DNA of 64,000 bases from Salsuginibacillus halophilus (lineage in GTDB: Bacteria; Bacillota; Bacilli; Bacillales; Marinococcaceae): assembly GCF_003014715.1 (NCBI RefSeq), contig NZ_PYAV01000008.1:1-64000 (forward strand). Reading direction: 5' to 3'. Below are positions 56,888 to 64,000 of the stretch, one piece after another. The notes below the pieces were generated by a model. That model searched no databases. It worked only from the letters and a program-made list of their open reading frames with translations, and was not told where the DNA came from. Position 1 is the stretch's first letter. Every line of letters starts with the position of its first letter. The position numbers and the translations under genes are program-made.

Positions 56888-57463
56888 CACATTGTAGACC
56901 AGCTTTTGAAAAAGCTAAGGCTGACATCGCTTTTCGGCGGACGCTTGCACCCGGAGGGCACAAGGGCGACATCGGTTTGATCTGCGCTAACGCTTGATCG
57001 CACCGTGTCTTCTTAGCCCCCGGCACGCCCTCAACTTCCTCGGCAGACAACCGCTGCCTGCGGGTTTTTCGGCTCGCGCTCTTTCTGGTGGCGTCGCCGC
57101 CGATGCTCGTCAGTCTTGCGTCATTTGCTGGTCATAAATTGTAGAGGTCCTTTTGATTAAGCGATAGCTAGATGAATTAATTTCATCATGATGCTTCATG
57201 AACGATCAAACGAACCATACACAAAAGACAAATGTAAAAGTGACCGAAACGAAAGACGGCGACTCCCAGAGGGACAAGTGCAGGCTGAAGATCCACTTGT
57301 TCGATTGGTTTTTAATCGAACAAGTTAGCTGAAGCCAAGCCCTCGGGAAAGCGTCCGTCTGGCGTGAAGGTCACGTTCATGATTCGGTTTTGTTGCGCAG
57401 CCTGCGGTTCGGAGCAGTAAGCTGTGCGTAAATGTTAGGGTTTGTACTTCGTTGACAGTATGT
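56888..57463 (-). repeat. Terminator-flanked intergenic repeat, copy G (long form, minus orientation)
   Basis: 576 bp exactly between two identical 28-nt terminator copies. Left edge CACATTGTAGACCAGCTTTT, right edge GTACTTCGTTGACAGTATGT. Central hairpin (about 57258-57365) with CTTGTTCGATT / AATCGAACAAG. It contains the full module (about 56940-57060), with GGCGACATCGGTTTGATC and CGCACCGTGTCTTC. The identical flanks suggest recent movement of the long form. Confidence 0.85.
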
Positions 57464-57493
57464 AACCCGCGGCTGCGATAGCCGCGGGTTTTT
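57464..57493. terminator. Terminator, right copy of an exact duplication
   Basis: Identical for 28 nt to 56860-56887. It sits 8 bp from the stop of glpX on the other strand and may serve both. Confidence 0.85.
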
Positions 57494-57501
57494 CAACATG
57501 A

Positions 57502-58473
57502 TTAGTTATCCATTAACAAGTGTGGTTTATGTTCTAGATGGTGGTTGGCTTGAATAAAGCGTACGGTCCGTGTTTTTGCACGCATAACGATTGTATCTGT
57601 CTCGGCAAGGTGTCCGCCTAAAAATTTGACGCCTTTTAATAATTCACCAGAAGATACGCCGGTCGCGGCAAAAATCGCATCATCACCACGAACGAGGTCA
57701 TTCAGCTGCAGGGCTTGCGAAGGATCTTCAATCCCCATTTCATAGCAGCGGTTTGTTTCTTCCTCTGTAAGTGGTGCGAGCCGCGCCTGCATGTCACCAC
57801 CGAGCGCTTTTATTGCCGCAGCTGTAATAACTCCTTCTGGGGCGCCGCCGGTTCCTGCGAAGATATCTATATCATTGGATGGAAGTGCCGTTGCGATTGC
57901 CGCAGCAACATCGCCATCGCCAAATAGTTTAACGCGGGCGCCTTTTTGGCGAACCCGCTCAATTAAATCACTGTGCCGATCGCGCTCTTGGATGATGACC
58001 GTTACATCCCGCACACGTTTGTCCATCATTTTCGCTGTTATATCAATGGTTTTTTCAATGGGGTCGTCGATGCGGACTAAACCAGCCGCTTCAGGACCGA
58101 CAACAATCTTTTCCATATACATGTCAGGGGCATGTAAAAGTGTGCCACGGTCAGCGACTGCAATAATGGACATGGCATTAGGATAGCCTTTGGCAACAAT
58201 GCTTGTCCCTTCTAAAGGGTCTACGGCGATATCAACTTCAGGACCCTTGCCGTCTCCAACATTCTCACCAATATAAAGCATAGGTGCTTCGTCTTTTTCC
58301 CCTTCACCAATCACAACGGTTCCTTGACAATGAATTGAGTCAAACATTTTCCGCATAGCTGTCGTTGCAGCATCATCGGCTTCATTTTTTTCCCCGCGTC
58401 CGAGCCATTGGGCACTAGAGATAGCGGCAGCTTCTGTTACGCGGGCGATTTCGAGTGCTAATTCACGATCCAA
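57502..58473 (-). CDS. glpX: Class II fructose-1,6-bisphosphatase GlpX
   Basis: 323 aa. GTVVIGEGEKDEAPMLYIGE and VDIAVDPLEGTSIVAKG carry the metal-binding acidic residues, followed by FAGTGGAPEGVITAAAIKALGG and FAATGVSSGELLKGV. It converts fructose-1,6-bisphosphate to fructose-6-phosphate in gluconeogenesis. TTG start with GGAGGAGG upstream on the minus strand. It lies between the OsmC gene and yutE. Confidence 0.95.
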   Translation of the reverse strand: MDRELALEIARVTEAAAISSAQWLGRGEKNEADDAATTAMRKMFDSIHCQGTVVIGEGEKDEAPMLYIGENVGDGKGPEVDIAVDPLEGTSIVAKGYPNAMSIIAVADRGTLLHAPDMYMEKIVVGPEAAGLVRIDDPIEKTIDITAKMMDKRVRDVTVIIQERDRHSDLIERVRQKGARVKLFGDGDVAAAIATALPSNDIDIFAGTGGAPEGVITAAAIKALGGDMQARLAPLTEEETNRCYEMGIEDPSQALQLNDLVRGDDAIFAATGVSSGELLKGVKFLGGHLAETDTIVMRAKTRTVRFIQANHHLEHKPHLLMDN

Positions 58474-58603
58474 CGAGCATCCTCCTCCATTTTCAATTTA
58501 ACCTCCTATATTATGATACAAAATGAGTTGGTTGGAAAGAGGAATCTGCAGAAGGGTAACTATGGTACAATGGAAAAAAACGAGCTGCAAAGAGGTGAAG
58601 ACG

Positions 58604-59062
58604 ATGTACTTTGTGGACCGAGAAGTGATTGAAACGACATTGGAACATACAGTGTCAATTACTGAAGCATGTGGACAAATTGAAAATGTAAGCGAAATGA
58701 AAGAAGCATTGGCGCTAGAAAGAGCTGTACATATTGCGATTGAGTGCATCATTGATGTTGGGAATCAAATGATTGATGGCTTTATTATGCGTGACCCAGG
58801 AAGTTATGAGGATATCGTAGAAATTTTGCGGGACGAGGCAGTTGTTTCTTCAGAGGAAGCGGCGCAGCTAACAGCACTTGTCAGGTGGCGGAAAGCGCTT
58901 GTACATCATTATACGTCCGTTGATCATAACCAGTTGAAAGACGTTGTAACGACGAATGAAAAAGCATTACGGGCATTTCCAGAGCGGGTGCGCAGCTATC
59001 TCGAGCATGAATTGGGTCCAGTATCTGCTTTTCTGCCAAAAGACAAAGAAAGCAGGGGTTAA
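58604..59062 (+). CDS. yutE: DUF86/HepT-like protein YutE
   Basis: 152 aa from ATG 58604 (AAAGAGGTG 7 nt upstream; the frame extends to 58523 without a site). Helical, with the R-x4-H-x-Y motif in RKALVHHY, the RNase-like motif of HepT toxins. No MNT nucleotidyltransferase antitoxin gene is adjacent, so it may be a housekeeping relative as in B. subtilis rather than a toxin. Three bp before yutF, so co-transcribed. Confidence 0.88.
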   Translation: MYFVDREVIETTLEHTVSITEACGQIENVSEMKEALALERAVHIAIECIIDVGNQMIDGFIMRDPGSYEDIVEILRDEAVVSSEEAAQLTALVRWRKALVHHYTSVDHNQLKDVVTTNEKALRAFPERVRSYLEHELGPVSAFLPKDKESRG

Positions 59063-59065
59063 CTA

Positions 59066-59833
59066 ATGGAACAGTATGCAGCATATATATTTGATCTAGA
59101 CGGGACGGTTTACCGTGGGACTGAACCCATTCACGCAGCGATTTATTTAATTAATGAACTGCAGGCGCGCGGCATTCCGTGCGGTTTTGTAACGAACAAT
59201 TCAACAAAAACGCCGGAAGCGGTCGCAGAAAAATTAAACGGCTTTGGTCTAGATGTGCGTCCATCACAAATTATGACGAGCAGCTTAGCTTCTGCAGCTT
59301 ATGTACAGGAACATGGAATTCAACGTGTGCATTTAATAGGTGAGGAAGGTTTAAAAGAAGCGTTAACTGCAAAAGGTCTGGAAATAACGGGTACTCAACC
59401 AGAAGCTGTGATTTGTGGGATGGACCGTGGCATCACTTATGAAAAGATTCAGCAGGCAGCGCGGGCCGTTGATGAAGGTTCCTTATTTGTAGCTACAAAT
59501 ACTGATCGGGCGCTGCCGGCTGAAGACGGTTTAAAACCGGGTAATGGTGCACTTGTAAGCACAGTGGCGGTTGCAAGCAATCAAAAGCCGGTGGTAATTG
59601 GTAAACCGGAGCCTTCGATCATGCATGCAGCGTTGAATGCATTTGCGTTTGAAGCTGATGCAACACTAATGGTTGGGGATAATTACGACACAGATATTTT
59701 AGCCGGTATGCGTGCCGGCTTGGACACGCTGCTCGTCTATTCTGGCGTGAGTACCCGCGATGAAGTGTCTCTTAAGCCGGAGCAGCCAACGTATGAGCTT
59801 TCAGATTTAAGTCATTGGCAATTAAAATCTTAA
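59066..59833 (+). CDS. yutF: HAD-superfamily sugar-phosphatase-like hydrolase YutF
   Basis: 255 aa NagD-type HAD enzyme. FDLDGTVYRGTEPI holds the nucleophile Asp, GFVTNNSTKTP is motif II, GKPEPSI the motif III Lys, and LMVGDNYDTDILAGMRAGL motif IV. Substrate unknown. Follows yutE as in B. subtilis. Its stop overlaps the convergent pgpA-like gene by 4 bp. Confidence 0.92.
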   Translation: MEQYAAYIFDLDGTVYRGTEPIHAAIYLINELQARGIPCGFVTNNSTKTPEAVAEKLNGFGLDVRPSQIMTSSLASAAYVQEHGIQRVHLIGEEGLKEALTAKGLEITGTQPEAVICGMDRGITYEKIQQAARAVDEGSLFVATNTDRALPAEDGLKPGNGALVSTVAVASNQKPVVIGKPEPSIMHAALNAFAFEADATLMVGDNYDTDILAGMRAGLDTLLVYSGVSTRDEVSLKPEQPTYELSDLSHWQLKS

Positions 59834-60330
59834 TCTCTTGAAGAACCATAATCATGTGCGATCCGGCTTGAAGCAGCCGCTGCAATTGCGCCGGTAATGT
59901 CATCTAGAAAGGTGTGGCATTGCTTGGCGCTTTTTTCATTTAACGTTTGCAAAATGCCTGGTTTCACCTTGTCGAGATAACCGTAGTTCGTCAAACCGAT
60001 GGATCCGTAAATATTTACAATCGCAAGTGCAATGATTTCATCGACCCCGTATAAGCCTTCATCTTTGTCTACAATCGGCTGAAGCTCCTCAATCATATCC
60101 CCATTTTCAGCAATTAAATCCAGCTGAATCCCTGTTAAAACAGCGTGCTGCACTTCGCGTTTATGGAGGACGCGTTGAACGCTGTGACGGCACGTTTCCA
60201 TTGATAAGTCTTGAATATATGACTGCTGTAGGTCATAGACAAGCTGGCTAATATCATCAATATTCACCCCGCGTTTTTGCATCCATGTATAAGCGGCTTC
60301 GGCAAGCGGTGTGTTTTGTTCCTCTGCCAT
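59830..60330 (-). CDS. Phosphatidylglycerophosphatase A-like protein YutG
   Basis: 166 aa from the ATG at 60330 (AAGGAGG 7 nt upstream on the minus strand). YTWMQKRGVNIDDISQLVYDLQ, GVDEIIALAIVNIYGSIGLTNYGYLDKVKPGIL and a C-terminal DDITGAIAAAASSRIAHDYG match the Gram-positive YutG/PgpA-like family. Family members are annotated as phosphatidylglycerophosphatase A, making phosphatidylglycerol, though this group is soluble-looking. Convergent with yutF, divergent from yutH. Confidence 0.85.
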   Translation of the reverse strand: MAEEQNTPLAEAAYTWMQKRGVNIDDISQLVYDLQQSYIQDLSMETCRHSVQRVLHKREVQHAVLTGIQLDLIAENGDMIEELQPIVDKDEGLYGVDEIIALAIVNIYGSIGLTNYGYLDKVKPGILQTLNEKSAKQCHTFLDDITGAIAAAASSRIAHDYGSSRD

Positions 60331-60442
60331 TAAGGCTCCTCCTTTTGTCGTAATGACATTGTGTCTTAGTGTATGCAGGTTTGTCCCAGCTATGCTCATG
60401 CATATAGATGAAAGATACAACTGTTATCAATGAGGTGAGCTT

Positions 60443-61432
60443 ATGTTATTAAGCGATGTGTTGACGGCTTACGGTATTGAAGCAGACAACGTTTATATGA
60501 TCCAAGAAGATCTTGTGCTTGAACGGTCCGGGGAGTTTTATCTTTTACGGAAAGCGCCTGAATCACAAGAGATGCGTGAGGCACAAGTTATGGCAGCTAA
60601 AGGTGCAGAACGAGCGGGGGTTTTAAATGTTGCTCAGCTGCAGACGACGATAGCCGGGGCAGATGCTGCGTGGGTTGATGGGAGATACAGCTGGATGTTT
60701 AAGTTTCCGGAGCAAAGCTTCCGAAACGCTCATGTCCCTTTATCTGAAGCCTCGGATCTGGCAAAAGTTCATGAGAACGGCAGGTTGAACATGAGCGAAC
60801 ACTTAAGTGTTGGATGGCGGCAATGGCCTGTCTATTGGCTGCATCGTCTTCAGCAGCTTGAGCGCTGGTATCAACAAATACAGTCTCAGCCGGGATCAAG
60901 CGCGCTTGATCAGCAGTTTATGCAGACTTTTCCTTATTATCTGGGCCGGACAGAAACCGCAGTGCAGTTAATTGATGAGTGTATGAAGCAGTCCCCGGAT
61001 CAGGCGTTTAATTTAACTTTGACTCATAAATCCTACACAATAGACACGTGGCGAATGGTTGATACAATTCGCCCTCCAGCAAAACTTCCGGCTGATTTTA
61101 TTTTCGATCATCGTACGAGGGATATCGGCGAGCGGTTACGCTCATGCTGTCGAACTGATACGGTCAAAGAAGGGTTGAATTTTTTGTATTCATATCACAA
61201 ACAATTGCCACTTACTTCAGTAGAGGGTGCCGCAGTAACGGCGAGGCTCTTATTTCCGCTTCAATTTTTTGAAGTGGTTGAAGATTTTTATGAAAATGAA
61301 ACGGCTGAAGCAGATGAATTTTATAGGCAAGAGCTGCAGGCGTTATGGTTGGATGAACAAAGTTATATGCGTAGTTTATCTGAAATAACAAAAGCATTAG
61401 CGCCACACCTGCGCGGAAGCTGGTTTGTATGA
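60443..61432 (+). CDS. yutH: Spore coat protein YutH (CotS family)
   Basis: 329 aa kinase-like fold of the CotS/YutH group: EFYLLRKAPESQEMREAQVMAAK, WMFKFPEQSF, DQAFNLTLTHKSYTIDTWRMVDTIRPP, FDHRTRDIGERLRSCCRTDT. Aminoglycoside-phosphotransferase-like, probably without kinase activity. In B. subtilis it is a coat protein, next to hom-thrCB as here. TGAGGTG precedes the ATG. Confidence 0.88.
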   Translation: MLLSDVLTAYGIEADNVYMIQEDLVLERSGEFYLLRKAPESQEMREAQVMAAKGAERAGVLNVAQLQTTIAGADAAWVDGRYSWMFKFPEQSFRNAHVPLSEASDLAKVHENGRLNMSEHLSVGWRQWPVYWLHRLQQLERWYQQIQSQPGSSALDQQFMQTFPYYLGRTETAVQLIDECMKQSPDQAFNLTLTHKSYTIDTWRMVDTIRPPAKLPADFIFDHRTRDIGERLRSCCRTDTVKEGLNFLYSYHKQLPLTSVEGAAVTARLLFPLQFFEVVEDFYENETAEADEFYRQELQALWLDEQSYMRSLSEITKALAPHLRGSWFV

Positions 61433-61456
61433 GTTGCGCGAATTTTTCTTGAAACC

Positions 61457-61485
61457 TTGTAAATTCAGCTGAAAGACTCTATAAT
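61457..61485 (+). promoter_or_regulatory. Promoter of hom-thrC-thrB
   Basis: TTGTAA, 17-bp spacer, TATAAT, about 95 bp before hom. No leader peptide or T-box was seen in the leader. Confidence 0.75.
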
Positions 61486-61580
61486 GTCCATTATAAAGAG
61501 ACTTTTGTTTACTCCAGGTAAACATAAAGAAAAAAAGCAAGCAGCCGGTGTGAGCGAAACGGCTGAAGGAGTGGAGTATC

Positions 61581-62888
61581 ATGGCAGAAAGCATCCGTTT
61601 AGGCATATTAGGGCTTGGCACCGTCGGAACCGGTGTCGTTCAGCTGGTTAATGAACATCAAAGTGAGCTGCAGCACCAAACAGGGTCTAATGTAGAGGTG
61701 ACCCGGGTGCTTGTCAGTGATATAAATAAAGAGCGAGGCGCAGAGCTTGAAGGCGTAACGCTCACTGAAAGTTATGAAGAGGTCGTAACTGCAGATGATG
61801 TAGATATCGTGATTGAAGTGATGGGCGGAATTGATCATACATTGGAAGTTATGAAAGAAGCGTTTAAAAACGGTAAGCACGTAGTAACTGCGAATAAAGA
61901 TTTGTTGGCGCTGCATGGCACAGAATTGCACGAAGCTGCTGCAGCGAATGACTGTGATTTATATTACGAAGCAAGTGTGGCCGGTGGTATCCCGATTTTG
62001 AGTGGTTTAAAAAGCGGTCTCTCCTCTGATCGGATTACGAAAATGATGGGCATTGTAAACGGTACGACAAACTTTATTTTAAGTAAGATGAAAGATGAAG
62101 GACGTACGTACGAAGACGTTTTAAAAGAAGCACAGGATCTTGGGTTTGCAGAGAGTGATCCAGCGGCAGATGTTGACGGTCTTGATGCTGCTCGTAAAAT
62201 GGCGATTTTAGGCACACTTGGCTTCTCAATGAATATTGATTTGGAGGATGTTGATACAGCTGGCATCCGTAACGTTACGCTCGAAGATATGACGTATGCA
62301 GACCGCCTGGGCTATACGTTGAAATTGATCGGACTAGCTGAGCGGGGAGCAGATGGGGTGCATATCTCAGTCGAACCGTTGTTTGTCCCTGCGGATCATC
62401 CGCTTGCTGCTGTGAAGAACGAATATAATGCGGTTTATGTGCACGGTGAAGCAGTGGGAGAAACGATGTTTTACGGACCTGGCGCTGGTTCGCTTCCGAC
62501 AGCAACGGCCGTCGTCTCTGATCTCATTACCGTTATCAAAAATGTACGTCTTGGGGTTTCTGGGCATGATAACGTTGCAGCGCAGCATCAAAAACAGTTA
62601 AAGCCAAAAAGTGCGATTACATCGAAGTATTATCTTCGGCTGCATGTCGCTGATGAAACGGGCGTTTTCGAATCGATCACCCAAAAGTTTGCTGAAGAAG
62701 GTATCAGTTTCGAGAAAATTCTCCAAGTACCTGTTGAAGCGAACGGTAACGGCAAAGCAGAGATTGTGCTTATTACACATGAGACAAACGGTGCGGCTTA
62801 TGAAGCCCTTTGTCAGGAGCTTAATAACCTAGCATCGGTTAAAGAATTAAAGAGCAATTACCGGGTTGAAGGAGGACAAACCGCATGA
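61581..62888 (+). CDS. hom: Homoserine dehydrogenase
   Basis: 435 aa. NAD(P)-binding [77 protein letters not shown], and a C-terminal ACT domain (about 350-430) for threonine feedback. Converts aspartate semialdehyde to homoserine. GAAGGAGTGG before the ATG. Overlaps thrC by 4 bp. Confidence 0.96.
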   Translation: MAESIRLGILGLGTVGTGVVQLVNEHQSELQHQTGSNVEVTRVLVSDINKERGAELEGVTLTESYEEVVTADDVDIVIEVMGGIDHTLEVMKEAFKNGKHVVTANKDLLALHGTELHEAAAANDCDLYYEASVAGGIPILSGLKSGLSSDRITKMMGIVNGTTNFILSKMKDEGRTYEDVLKEAQDLGFAESDPAADVDGLDAARKMAILGTLGFSMNIDLEDVDTAGIRNVTLEDMTYADRLGYTLKLIGLAERGADGVHISVEPLFVPADHPLAAVKNEYNAVYVHGEAVGETMFYGPGAGSLPTATAVVSDLITVIKNVRLGVSGHDNVAAQHQKQLKPKSAITSKYYLRLHVADETGVFESITQKFAEEGISFEKILQVPVEANGNGKAEIVLITHETNGAAYEALCQELNNLASVKELKSNYRVEGGQTA

Positions 62889-63949
62889 GTCAATGGCAAG
62901 GATTGTTAAAAACTTACACAAACGAACTTCCTGTAGGTGAAAATACACCGCGGTTATCCTTAAATGAAGGTAATACACCCTTAATCCCGCTTGAACGTTT
63001 GTCTGAAGAGCTTGGTGTGGAGGTGCACGTTAAAACAGAAGGTACAAACCCGACAGGATCTTTCAAAGACCGGGGGATGGTTATGGCGGTAGCTAAAGCA
63101 GTTGAAGAGGGTTCAGAAGCGATTATTTGTGCTTCTACAGGTAATACTTCCGCTGCAGCTGCAGCTTATGGCGCCCGTGCCGGTCTTCGTACAATCGTTG
63201 TCATTCCAGAAGGTAAAATCGCACTCGGTAAGCTTGCCCAAGCTGTCATGTACGGCGCAGAAGTGTTTGAGATCGAAGGGAACTTTGATGAGGCGCTTGA
63301 AATGGTACGAGAGATTAGTGAAACTGAGCCGGTAACGCTCGTAAACTCCGTGAACCCTTACAGGATTGAAGGGCAGAAAACCGCAGCCTTTGAAATTTGC
63401 GATGCCCTTGGTGATGCACCAGATGTACTTTCGATTCCCGTAGGTAATGCAGGGAACATTTCTGCTTATTGGAAAGGGTTTGAAGAATACAGCGAGAAAT
63501 ACGGAACACAGCTTCCGCAAATGCGTGGATTTGAAGCTGAAGGAGCAGCGGCAATTGTCCAAAATCAAGTGATTGAATCACCAGAAACAGTTGCGACGGC
63601 TATCCGTATCGGTAATCCTGCAAGCTGGGGAATGGCTGTAGATGCAGCAAAACGCTCGGGTGGTGCGATTGATTACGTAACCGACGATGAAATTTTAGAA
63701 GCTTACCGGGAGCTCGCAACGAAAGAAGGCGTGTTTGCCGAACCAGCGTCCTGCGCTTCTATTGCCGGCTTGAAAAAACAGGTGGCAAGCGGGCTCATAC
63801 CAAAAGGGTCAAAAGTGGCAGCTGTACTTACCGGTAATGGTTTGAAGGATCCTAGCACGGCGATTGATGCTGTTGAACTGAAACCTAAACGCATTCCAAA
63901 TGAAAAAGAACGCTTACTGCAGGAATTAAAAGGAGGCGTGCAGCTATGA
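62885..63949 (+). CDS. thrC: Threonine synthase
   Basis: 354 aa PLP enzyme. [13 protein letters not shown], the PLP Lys in [44 protein letters not shown], and a late [11 protein letters not shown]. Converts O-phosphohomoserine to threonine. AAGGAGG lies in the end of hom; overlaps thrB by 4 bp. Confidence 0.96.
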   Translation: MSQWQGLLKTYTNELPVGENTPRLSLNEGNTPLIPLERLSEELGVEVHVKTEGTNPTGSFKDRGMVMAVAKAVEEGSEAIICASTGNTSAAAAAYGARAGLRTIVVIPEGKIALGKLAQAVMYGAEVFEIEGNFDEALEMVREISETEPVTLVNSVNPYRIEGQKTAAFEICDALGDAPDVLSIPVGNAGNISAYWKGFEEYSEKYGTQLPQMRGFEAEGAAAIVQNQVIESPETVATAIRIGNPASWGMAVDAAKRSGGAIDYVTDDEILEAYRELATKEGVFAEPASCASIAGLKKQVASGLIPKGSKVAAVLTGNGLKDPSTAIDAVELKPKRIPNEKERLLQELKGGVQL

Positions 63950-64000
63950 AGGCTCAAGCATTAAGAATTAGTGTCCCGGCCAGCTCTGCAAATCTTGGAC
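63946..64000 (+). CDS. thrB: Homoserine kinase (start only, cut by window end)
   Basis: The ATG overlaps the thrC stop (ATGA), with AAAGGAGGC upstream. The visible 18 codons read [11 protein letters not shown], the GHMP-kinase start of ThrB. The gene continues past the window. Confidence 0.92.
   Translation, partial: MKAQALRISVPASSANLG

Noticed and set aside
61436..61580. Threonine attenuator or T-box before hom
   Set aside because: No leader peptide rich in Thr/Ile, no T-box sequence and no terminator were seen; only a simple promoter is visible.

Overview
The window is chromosomal DNA of an endospore-forming member of the Bacillaceae. Three things point there: spore genes (two CotF-type coat proteins, lytH, yunB, yutH), strong AGGAGG-type ribosome binding sites with frequent TTG/GTG starts, and gene order shared with Bacillus subtilis (fadN-fadA-fadE-yusI-gcvH; metNIQ; sufCDSUB followed by yunF/yunE/yunD-type genes; lytH/yunB/lipA/yutD; yutE-yutF-yutG-yutH-hom-thrC-thrB). 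Many proteins are strongly acidic, including the chemoreceptors, YhgE, MetQ and the SufU tail, which suggests a halophilic or haloalkaliphilic lifestyle. The species cannot be named from sequence alone.

Layout. 0-13.4 kb: a flavin monooxygenase, a chemoreceptor, a guanine-riboswitch purine permease, an operon for metal export (fetAB-like), a Dabb protein and two fluoride channels, then M-box-controlled mgtE, a DksA/TraR-like protein and a second chemoreceptor. 14-20.5 kb: a YhgE/Pip membrane protein, a membrane-anchored lytic transglycosylase, an OsmC protein and the csoR-copA copper module. 20.5-24.2 kb: small unknown genes and a compact operon with a stand-alone cobalamin-binding light-sensor-like protein and a STAS stressosome-like protein. 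25-32 kb: CotF-like coat genes, the fatty-acid beta-oxidation operon with two FadR-like boxes, yusI and gcvH. 32-38.5 kb: an MFS transporter, S-box riboswitch and metNIQ. 38.8-44 kb: the SUF Fe-S assembly operon. 44-50.7 kb: yunF/E/D-like genes, an HD-GYP protein, thyA-folA and yunB. 51-57 kb: an NSS transporter, lytH, lipA, yutD and a CsoR-box-controlled ACR3-like transporter followed by a second OsmC gene. 57.5-64 kb: glpX, yutE-H and hom-thrC-thrB, the last cut by the window edge.

The most unusual features are the following. (1) A family of seven 440-580 bp intergenic repeats plus degenerate remnants. Each has imperfect terminal inverted repeats and an internal long hairpin. In at least four copies a complete Rho-independent terminator is duplicated on the two sides of the element, in two cases as exact 30-nt and 28-nt copies. 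This looks like a non-autonomous mobile element that targets terminator hairpins. (2) The operon at 21.8-24.2 kb couples a CarH-type W-x9-EH / ExHxxG cobalamin domain without a DNA-binding domain to a STAS protein, a candidate vitamin-B12 light sensor feeding a stressosome-like output. (3) Two distant promoters, csoR-copA and the ACR3-like/OsmC pair, carry the same arrangement of two CsoR-type boxes, and an OsmC gene is adjacent to each.
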